Assembly: GCA_958496175.1 (NCBI GenBank)
Contig: OY292275.1
Span: 14,074,001-14,138,000 of the forward strand
Direction: 5' to 3'
From: Sisyra terminalis
Taxonomy: Eukaryota > Arthropoda > Insecta > Neuroptera > Sisyridae
DNA length: 64,000 nt
Shown: positions 54,421 to 64,000 of the stretch, piece after piece
How the letters are laid out: each line of letters starts with the position of its first letter
Position numbering within the stretch: position 1 is the first letter of the stretch
The notes under the pieces: generated by a model
Seen by the model: the letters and a program-made list of their open reading frames with translations, nothing else
Databases searched by the model: none
What the model was told of the DNA's origin: nothing
Program-made: the position numbers and the translations under genes

Positions 54421-57400
54421 GATCTGATGGTTAATTTTAGTGGACAAGTTATTAAAAATTGTATTTTCTCATATTTATTTTCTGGATTGAAGTCTAACAA
54501 CCATTTAGTACTATCTTTGACAAGAAATTGTTGAAGAATTGCAGAAAAAAAGAGATTATAGGAAACAAGAGAAGAATAAATTCTATAACTATAGATGCAT
54601 TTGTAAAAGTTATATTATAAATTGAAAGAATAAACCATAACTTATAGAATTAAACACAACATTATGACTTACATATTATGGTAAGTTGATACGAAAAATA
54701 ATATTTTTTTGTTTTTCTCTTTGCTTTCTCTAACCCTGCCTATTTCTTTCTATGAGAAAATATTAATATGAAAAATTATAAAATTATTCAGAATCGCTTA
54801 TAATTAGGTGTTTAGAATTTAGGTATTTAGATTCGCTTATTACTAGGTGTTTTTATTTTTAGTTTTAAAATTATCAATGTCAATTTTTTTTAATAATCAC
54901 GAATTGTTCAGCCATACAAGTAAAACTCTGTTTTTTGGTGACTTGAAATTAAAAAAAAAACAATTAGACGAAATACCAAAGATCTAGTCCTTTATTAAAG
55001 ATCATGAGAATATTTTTAGAAAGTAAAAAAAATAAGTTTCATAAACTATTTTATAAGATTTCTCAATTCTCTAATAAACTCATTTTCCTTTTTAATCAAA
55101 AATACAGTTGGAAATACAAAAATTACGTATAAGTTCACAAATTGTAATATGAGCTATTAAATAATGAAAATGTACATCGAGATATGATGCCATTCTGTTT
55201 ATGTTATAAAGAACGATAACTATTACAAATACTGGAATATTTTTTGATTTTTTATCGAAATTTTATAAATGGGAAAATTTTTCGTGACTAGAATTTATAA
55301 AAGTTTATAAACCGAGAGTTTTGGATTCATATCTTTCCAGTTTTGGAGCTTAATTTCCCATTTAAATCTCTGCACCATGAATACTTGTTCACCAGAAATA
55401 AAACTATTGATACGATTCTTCAATATTTTTGAACTAATGTTCTATAACAGTTTTGTGTAACTTATGGTTTCCATTGCATAAACCTTTGTATTACTCATGT
55501 GTTACAAAAATATGATCTAAGATTTGCCTAGAATAGACTCGAAAGCTTCAAAATGGCTTTGGAAAAACAGTAAAAAATTGAATTAACCTTTGTATCAAAT
55601 TATGAAAATATAATTTTTTTCATAAAAAACGTGAAAGAAAAGTTGAAATTTGGAAACTTTTTACCCAGACAAGATTGTAGTTTTTTTGACACTACTTCTG
55701 CTTACTGAGGTTGTTAAAGTAGGCTATCGACTAAAGTCCTATTTTCATCGAATCTAGGATTAAAGTTCTAGTAAAATCACTGTGGCCTTATAACTGAATA
55801 ATTAAAATTAATTTTTCATTAGAAACTAAGATACGATCGGTTATCTTTATTGAATTGGGGGAAACTTTTACTATTACATAGCTACAGGACAACTCAAACA
55901 TACCATATTTTAAATTTGCTCAACTTTAAAAAAAATTTGAAATGTTCATTAAAATTTTTTGGAATAATGAACTTTTTGTTGCTTGAAATACAGTCAAGTG
56001 AGGAAAAAAAAATCCCTTAATGTTTGAAATTTGCGGTTTTCCGCAGTATAAAACGTGTTTAAAAAAACCACAAAAATTCGGTAATCGATTTTTAAACTTA
56101 AAAAAACTTACTTTCAAGTCATTATCTCATTATTCTCAAATCCTGGATAGATTCATTACCGTGAAAATCCGGGAATGAAGCGTAAGTAAACGATACTCTC
56201 ACACAAACACCATTTCAAGCACTTCGTCAAATATTCCGCACCTCATTCCATCCCTATTCATTAAGAGGCGTGAATACAAAATGACACTGACGCTTCGTTA
56301 CGAAAATAAAAAGCATTAACCGTTTTCAATCTCGTTAAGAAAATGTAATTAGCCTCCAACTTTTGTAGTTTCCAGCTGCTTTTTTTTAATAGAAAAATAT
56401 CTTGAAAAAATCTTTCAATGATCTGATTATTCTCTCGGTGCCCCCGAATCTAATTAATCATTAATTTGTATTGTATAGCTATGAATTATACACGGAGAAT
56501 GCTTTAAGACGAAGCTGAAGTAAAAAAGGGGAATCCGGGAGATTGGAGGAAATGTCGGTATCAAAGAAAATGTGGGACACAAAATACGCTTGCAAGAAAT
56601 ACTTTCAATGAGAATAAAGTCGACGTATTTGAAACCCCTTTTTGTAACCCCTACCCCAAACAACATTATCTTGGTCTTCATGCTAAGGAAGGGTTGCTGC
56701 ACGGACTGAGTTTGGTATAAATTCATCACAAAGTGAAGCCGGTGAGTGGTGTTGACAATGTTTTACAGAAATGAAGTTTTACATTTTGCTTCTCTCCTCC
56801 ATGTCTCGTCTCCTTATTCCCGTACACTTTTCATCATAACCAACATTCGCGTATCAACCCCAGTTCAAGGTGTATGTGTGGATAAATTTTATACTCTTCA
56901 CGTTATATATTACAATATAATTTCGAAGTAATATAGAAATTAATGTTTATCGTTGACTTTTATTATAATTAAATGTTATACAGACATTTCATGTTTGCTT
57001 TATGCACTTGTAAATTCTAGCGTTAAGCCATCCAACAGGAAAACCACAAAGCGAACGAAAAAATGAATGAGGAAAATTATTATGAATTAAAGTTTCATTT
57101 TTCAAAAAAAAAAAAAAAAAAAACTTTCCCCGAAAATGATAAATTACGCAACCCTTAAATTACACTGTTTTTAATACAAAGTGTCAAAAGAGGCGCTTTT
57201 CTTCCTTCCGTATCTTTCCGTGAAATAAAACTTCCCAGTGCTTGATAACCTGTGACGCGTGTAAGTATGAATGTAATATGGATTCGGAAGACGAATTTGT
57301 TGCAGAAGAGTTGGTGGTTGAATGTGGTTCGTTGAGTTTTCTATGGGGATGTTTGTCAGAAATATTTTGAGTAATATATTTATGACAGCCTAAAAGGATT

Positions 57401-58392
57401 TCAAGTTTAAGAGAGAAATGATGTAGGTTATGCATATTAACCGAGTAAAGCTTTCTCTTACATTTACAATGTACAAATAATGTTACAGTGGTGGCGAAAA
57501 AAAATGAGATTTTAAAGATATTTTTAAGAAAAGCAAATAATGGTAAGTCTTAAGCTCTAGTTTAGTGAAAAATGAGCTGAAAAAAGAATGTTTAAAAAAG
57601 AAGTATGGGAGCTTTACCATTAGTATGTGTATTGTATATTATAAAGCTACCAGCAAAGATTCATTACCATTGCCAATAAGTAGTTCAAGCTTTTACCACA
57701 AAAGGAACAAAGTCATCACCGAAATCATTCTTTGTAATATTAACGACAAAAACTGATAATTGCTTTTGGTTAAACTTAATTTTCACTCAACTAAACTATT
57801 TAAAACTAGTAAAAAATTAAAGCCGTAATACAAAATAAATTTTCACTAATCTTTTAACGTTTATACCATGTTAGCTACGGACTTAAAATCAATTCTGCAC
57901 AATTTATTGTTTTATTCTTTTCCAGTAACACTTGCCAATCTGGACTATTACACATCTAGTTGATATCCTGGATCAGAAGTTGATCAAAAACGCCTATCTG
58001 TTTTATCGAAAATAACTATGTGGTGAATTTAAATGTTAGACTCGAAATACGAAATCTAATTAGAGTTTACAGGTTGAGGTATTTGTATTTTCCAGGTGCT
58101 TTCTAAAGCAATGAACTTACAAAACAAGTCATTGATTTGTCAAAAAAAGTGACAAAATAATCCAGAACTAAGCATATCATTTAATTTTGTAAATGAATTT
58201 TTTCACTATAAACAAAGAATTGCTAATAGAATAACAAAGTAAAGATGCAAGGCCTTAAAATATTCTCCGGCATATCTTTTTCTCTTTTCTCAAAAGCCCT
58301 GGAATTGGAACAGTTTTTGGAGGAAGATAGAAAGAGAAAAAAATCTTAAATTTTTTCGGAGTAATTACACTCTAAATATGCATCCCGGGGAA
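54421..58392. other. Mostly AT-rich sequence, no supported gene
   Basis: About 4 kb. A mixed-composition block at 56160-56300 and a 20-base poly(A) run near 57102-57122 stand out. Frames at 56454-56729 and 57184-57435 (minus) show no recognised domain. No element ends found. Confidence 0.5.
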
Positions 58393-58400
58393 ATTGCGAA

Positions 58401-58714
58401 TAGGGATGCAACATTGCTCTTAAAAAACATCGATGTTTTTAAAAGTGCAACATCGATGTTAATAACATCGAAGTTAATGGAAAATATAACAATTATTTTT
58501 TGATAGTTTTTATCATAATTTTAATACATTTATATAAACTATTTGTAAATAATAACATACGATACCGTAAACCTGTAAACTCCGTCAGTATATAACCAAA
58601 TGTCGCTGGATTGCAATCCTACCATTAGCTTATAATCTCATCGACATTAAAATATCGATGTTTATGAACGATATATCGATGTTCGAAAATATCGATTTAT
58701 CGTTTGCATCCCTA
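58401..58714. mobile_element. hAT-type MITE rich in ATCGATGTT repeats, with 8-bp TSD
   Basis: The ends are TAGGGATGCAAC and, inward from the right, TAGGGATGCAAACG. The flanks ATTGCGAA (58393-58400) and GTTGCGAA (58715-58722) match at seven of eight positions. Both subterminal regions hold several ATCGATGTT/ATATCGAT words in both orientations, which could bind a transposase or a host factor recognising TATCGATA-type sites. The 314-bp interior is non-coding. Confidence 0.88.
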
Positions 58715-58741
58715 GTTGCGAAACTGTAGCGATAGCGTTTA

Positions 58742-58800
58742 TTTAAATCGCATGCCTTCGGATCCGAAAGCCGTAACCTTTTTCCTTAAAAGTTAAATTT
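58742..58800 (-). repeat. Fragment similar to the arm of the 27502-27807 element
   Basis: GGATCCGAAAG, then GTAAC, TTTT and CTTAAAAGTT-like words occur in the same order as at 27766-27802 in the right arm of copy 3. It lies inside a minus frame (58743-59006, 87 codons), so that frame may be part of a larger, autonomous relative; no reverse-transcriptase or GIY-YIG motif is visible in it. Confidence 0.4.
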
Positions 58801-61612
58801 TGAACATATTCTGGAGTTTGTTTAGAACACAATAATTTCTTAGAAGTATAACAAAAAGCTAGGGCATGATTTGGAATCCCTATTTTGAAATTGAGACCAA
58901 CTTTATCAGTATCAATTGTTGGTAATTCATCCAAACAGTTGATTCCTCGAAGAAACTGCCGTCTTAATTTGAAAACGAATTTAAACTTAAAATGTAAAGA
59001 TTTCAAACTTATTTCATTGTTAAAAGATCAGTTTCTCGTGTAGTTTCGTATACTTCTAGAGATGTCTCTGTCCCAAAATCTCTTTTGTTCGTTTTAAAAT
59101 GCAATAGTCCATTTCTCTTTTTAAACAGACCCTAAATTTCAAGTTTACCTCTTTCGTTTTTCCTTTAATTTTTTCAGTTTTTCTTTTAACAATATACAAT
59201 ATGAATTTTGACTTTCTAATTGTTTCTTCATCGATGGTCATACTTTTACCTATAATTTTCTCAAAACTCCTTTTTTTGCTATAAATAAGAATATATAGTA
59301 TTCATCTAATGAATCCAGAAAATGTGAGGAAAAAATTGCCGAGCATATCCTATTTAATTTCTCACCTTTAGTTCAAAACCTAATCAGTCTACTGAAATTA
59401 TCTGGGCATTGGCTAGAGAATTTATAAAACCGCAATCAGATGCCTACTGAGATTTACCTTTGAAACAAAACTGAGCTTTTGAAAGAAAGAATAAATACTC
59501 GAACGTTATAGCTTATTTGTGACATATGTCCGAAACAAAAAAAGAAGAATCTTCAGAAATTAAAAAATGGAATTTTTGAATGTTAAAAGCAAGCCTAAAA
59601 GCTTTGACCTTAATCTTGCATAAAATAATAATTAAAATTATAGATAAGCGATTATAATTAACTAATTTGATTGATGATTTATTTAATTTGACGATACCCA
59701 TATATCTCTCAAATATGTAAGTACCCAAATTTTTCCACAATATTTGCAAAAAAATATTTTTTTTATTTTTTTACTTTCATCAGCCATGCTTTTATATCAT
59801 AATTCTAATGCAAGAGATAAAATTGCCCATCATTTCATTTGATAAAATATGGAACAGTGCATTGATAAGGGAAAGAAAGAAGATTTTTCTATAATTAATG
59901 AGTCAGGAAATCTCGATTTCTTTTTGTACAAATGTAATGGTGCTATTATTACCCCAAAGTTGTTGAAAGAAATCGTCTTAATATTCTGCTCAATGGACAC
60001 GACAAAACCGACATACATCGCATCTTTCGTCTTCACTTTTCTGATCGATCTATTCAACCACGTTCTAAACAAAAAGCTCAACTTTTATATAAGAGATGAG
60101 ACTAAAACTTTGCTGATATCGTCGACCACGTTTCCATCTCAACTTTTCGTCCACACATCCGTTGTATTAGCTAAACTACCTTCTCTGATAAAAATAATAA
60201 GAAAAAAGCCATTCTTTTGTACACATTGAACATATTGGATTGTAGAACAGCGATTTAATAAAATGAAAGAATTTAAAAATAAAAAGAAATGTTGATATTA
60301 AGACGAAAATAAAATTGGCTAAGCAGTAAAATTAACGGGGGCGGCTAATGTCTAATGTTTGATTTTCTATGCGGTTGATACGTCAGTTCAAGAAAACGTA
60401 TCTATCATTATGAGCAGCAATGAGTGAAAACGAGGGGGCTAAAGTGGGGAATGGGTTTTAAGGTAAAGACTAATTTACATATCGTCCCCTTATAGTTGAC
60501 AACGACCTCCATACATTAGTGTCAGTTGACTTCGTCAACTAAGATTATTTTTTTTTAAAAATTAAAGTCTATATTTTCTTTATGAGAAAATTCTGAAAAA
60601 CATTTACATGGAGAAGTTATAAAAATCTTTCCTCAAGATTCACGACTATCATATAATATCTCTTTGGAGGATTAAGTCTTCTTCAAAATTAAATTTTTCT
60701 TTTCTTAAACACTCCCTTATTTATCCTACAATATATATCTGCTAGCCATCTTTATATTTATACAAAATAATATTATCGGATGATAAAGTTTATAGTGGCG
60801 TTGTTGGTTAAATTTATAGACATTTATTATTTTTATTTTATCATGAAACCCTCTGTTTCGTAAATTATTGAAATTAAAAATGAATTGAGGAATTCTTTTT
60901 ATTAAGTTGGGATAGTCAGGATGAGGTTAGTTGAATCTCAAAGCTACAGCTTCAGGGCTTATAGTGTTTCCTGGGCCCCTATCGATAGTTTGGGAATCTA
61001 AAAATTGTAGTTTATGGATAAGCAAACCAAATATTATCAATCACTTTACTAATGCAATTCTAATTTGTTAAAATTTTAATGATTGTGAATATAATTGAAA
61101 CTTTTTGGATTTAATTTAGACTTAAGAATGTGCCACGCAGGTAAAGTAGTGTGTACCAGATGGTTAAGTGATAATAAAAAATAATAAAAGTACATATATT
61201 GTTGGAAAATATTACAAAAATATATAAAAATGTAATTATCAAAATGACTCAGTAATTCATAAAATAAATTTAAAGATTTTAGAAAGATATATTTAAGAAA
61301 TTTACAAGATAATGCAAAATACTACTATTAATTTTTTAAATACTAAATTTAATGACTCTTGATCATCCGGATATACTCTATAGTTTTTTTTATTTACTGT
61401 CAATATTAATATATATTAATATTAATACCGACAAATGGGCGTAATTTTCGATTGTGTTTACTTAGAACTTCCAAAAACCGTATATTTTTCGGTGTGATAT
61501 CAGTTTTAAGTTGATAATTCTATTCGTTTATGAGAAAAAAAAAATAATGCCATAAAAGTTATTTTTTATTCTATTAAGGTACAGAATCCAAAAAATTAAA
61601 GACCTAACTTTC
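58801..61612. other. AT-rich sequence, no supported gene
   Basis: Frames include 59849-60229 (plus, 126 codons) and 59830-60081 (minus, 83 codons), which overlap each other and have no recognised domain. TATATAAAAG on the minus strand at 60083-60092 has no convincing coding partner. Near 60945-60985 there is a diverged match to the subterminal block of the 51528 hAT MITE. Confidence 0.45.
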
Positions 61613-61620
61613 GTCTATAC

Positions 61621-62085
61621 CAGGAACCCCCACCTTTTTGCTCCCAAGAGCATTATGAATGCCGGTCAGGCGGCGGGTACCATTTATTTTTTAAGGTATA
61701 TTTACAGTAGTACAAAGCGAATAACACAAACAGGTAATGCACAAAAAATATTTAGTTCCAAAAATGAAATTACTAAAAATATAAAATTCTGGTAATTAGA
61801 CCAAACTAGGAGAACACATTGCCAGAGGGCGTTATTACAAGAACGGAGATAAACCAAACTATACCTAGAAGATGCTATTTCAACCTGGAAAATCTTATCT
61901 TACCGATGTAATCATTTTCTCTTTTTTCTGATTTTTCTCTGTTGTTTTTAAATATTAAATTTTTCATAACTTTAATTATTAACTAAAATATATTTTTAGT
62001 TAAAAGGTAACCGCACAGCGGCGGGTACACATAAAACGGTCGATCAACGCTATGGTACCCGCGGGTTTAGGGTTGGGAACCACTG
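61621..62085. mobile_element. hAT-type MITE with worn 8-bp TSD
   Basis: The right end, read inward, is CAGTGGTTCCCAACCC and the left end CAGGAACCCCCACCTTTTTG; the left lacks a couple of bases of the canonical CAGTGGTTC start. Both are typical hAT termini. GTCTATAC (61613-61620) and ATCTATGC (62086-62093) match at six of eight. GCGGCGGGTACC-type words occur inverted near both ends (61670 and 62020-62060). The 465-bp element is non-coding. Confidence 0.82.
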
Positions 62086-62093
62086 ATCTATGC

Positions 62094-64000
62094 TCTTTAC
62101 GAAAAGTATTCAAAATTGGGTAACATATATTTTTAATGGCGGTCAACATTAGGGATTGGGAAAATAGCCAAAAATTTCTTAGTAACTATGATTACAGGAA
62201 TTATAAATCAAATTTAAAATAATAAATTTATATTTACGTAAAACAAACTCAAACATTCTTTCGTGCAATTATTTGTGAAATGATATTATTTCTTTTTAAT
62301 AAATTGGAATCCATTTTACTGACGACCAATAAAGTAACTCTCTTCCTTATAATTATTTATATATAATTTAAGTGGCTTCTTAATCATCAAAGTCAGACAT
62401 TAATTTAAAGAATATCTCATAATAATTTAAGAAATTTTCTCTTGAATTGAATATAAATTTGATTAGAGATAATTATGTTTGATGAATATGAGATAATTTC
62501 AAATATCTTTCAAACATAATGAATGAAAAATTAATAAAATTTCATTTATCTTACACAAAAAAATTATAATTTTAAAGTTAATCCTTGAAAATAAGAAAAA
62601 AAAATATTCAAAGTTTTCGCAATACACGCCGTTTTTCTCTTATACATCATTTTTGTCGTTGTATTGTATAAAAATCATGATTTAAGAAATTTTTTTATAA
62701 CATTTTACTAACAAAACGCCTACATGAAAATAAAATTTCTTAACAAGTAATGATGTAATATCTCAACAATATTTTCATTTACGTACAAACACAACGGAAA
62801 GACAAACGTATGTACATGGGAAAATTATATGGGTTCACATTCATCTCTTGCATGTATCCTTTGTAAGAATAAAGTGACAAATGGATAGTTTTAAATTTTA
62901 CACGGTTGTCAGGACGAGGTTAATAAACATATGTACATTTATTACGTGTTTCCGAATGAGTTTTTGAATGAATCTAATGAAAATGTTTGTCAGTGTTTCC
63001 GAGATCCCTTACTTAATATTCCATAATAATAAATTCAACATCCCGAAAAACACTCCCCTTTCTGTATTAGCGCCGTTCTGTCAACACTATGGAAATGTAA
63101 ATGGTCTACATTTTCTATTTGGTAAGCATTTCACTCTACTCTTATCACTCTCCACGTATATATTACAGAAAAAGAATTTCTTTCTTTGCTCAAATTTGTC
63201 ATTTTATCATAAACATTAAGATTTAGTTTTTAAAAAAAAGGAATATTTTGATGTATCAAAAATTTTGATCTTTTTACATGGAATATATGAAACAGCGTTG
63301 AAAAGTGAGATGAATTAATAACAAAAGTTCATATTTTAGCGAATATAAGCAGGTACAAGTACGTGAACTTGCATATTTTTAGAAGTTGAGATCTCATTTT
63401 GTTTATCTCGGATTTGTTAGACAACAGAGTATGAAACATCATTAGATTTTCTAGATACTGTTTTAGTCTTTACATATCTTGAAATTTCAACAAAATTTCT
63501 CTTGAATGGAATTCATAAAACTAATGCAAAGAATATTTAGAATATATATAGAAAAAATATTCTATTTATTTCAATTTTTAATGTTATATTGTGAGTAAAT
63601 ATTGATGTCAAAATAAAAATATCTATCAATGAAGCTTGAAAAGTTATTTTTGATGAAAGCAAGCTTAAATATAAAATTTTGCGTATGTTTTTTAACAACA
63701 CTTCTTGTTACATTTATCATTATTAATAACTTCTTAGAAATAACTTTCCATTCTACAATTATATGAACACATCCTACACTAAATTTGGAACACTCTTGAG
63801 TTCCTTTTAACGTTCGCTAAACTAAGATGGTAAGAATAATACGGAGAATCCACCAATCAAATTTAAAAATAATGGATTAACAAAAAAAAAATATTACAAA
63901 ATATTTTATTTTAAGTTCTGTTCATTGAAAATTCAATTTATTTCCAACATTATCTATTGATAGTAGCAATTATAATTCTCAAAAATTTGTTCAAAAGCTC
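62094..64000. other. AT-rich sequence, no gene seen
   Basis: A/T-rich DNA to the end of the window. The 83-codon frame at 62968-63219 has no known motif. Confidence 0.55.

Noticed and set aside
57102..57122. Poly(A) run as the tail of a processed pseudogene or LINE
   Set aside because: No gene-like or LINE-like sequence precedes it and no flanking duplication was found.
59849..60229. 126-codon plus-strand frame
   Set aside because: No family resemblance, overlaps an 83-codon frame on the other strand, and there is no promoter or splice context supporting it.

Overview
The window looks like intergenic or intronic DNA of an AT-rich arthropod genome, most likely an insect. Long A/T runs, decayed jockey-type LINE fragments, Tc1/mariner and hAT relics and Penelope-type hammerhead motifs all point that way. 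The order cannot be fixed from the sequence. I recognise no intact host protein gene, tRNA, rRNA or CRISPR array. The open frames present are short, and most are chance frames or sit inside repeats.

The main content is a graveyard of mobile elements, many with readable target-site duplications (TSDs). DNA transposons: a Tc1-like element (11879-12507) and a second copy in the opposite orientation (42355-43642) that was split by a TTAA-flanked palindromic element (42374-43051); mariner-like transposase relics (6745-7205 minus, 44440-44690 plus); hAT-like non-autonomous elements with 8-bp TSDs (17029-17297, 58401-58714, 61621-62085, and 51109-51941, which hosts a second one at 51528-51783); and palindromic elements at 3644-4441, 9480-10089, 15222-16087 and 54178-54420. 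Retroelements: LINE reverse-transcriptase pieces at 21080-22020 and 29365-29860 (minus) and 30590-31075 (plus). A broken reading frame at 33340-34560 resembles a multicopy protein family of insect genomes.

The most striking content is five short elements of about 260-325 bp (10480-10777, 25744-26066, 27502-27807, 38114-38376, 47050-47345). Each has an unpaired tail plus two inverted arms, and each is flanked by an 11-12 bp direct repeat. Their arms carry hammerhead-ribozyme core motifs (CUGANGA, helix II, GAAA, very short palindromic helix III, UH) reading outward from the loop. A sixth hammerhead motif without arms lies at 32612-32652. They look like a family of non-autonomous retroelements, probably moved by Penelope-like elements.

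The rest is AT-rich sequence with a few G+C-richer, non-repetitive islands (near 8985-9240, 13655-14120, 18230-18480, 28430-28930, 48180-48560, 50300-50580, 52860-53070). These may be regulatory or may hold unrecognised short exons. One small minus-strand frame with a well-placed TATA box (49781-50038) is the best candidate for a real small gene, at low confidence.
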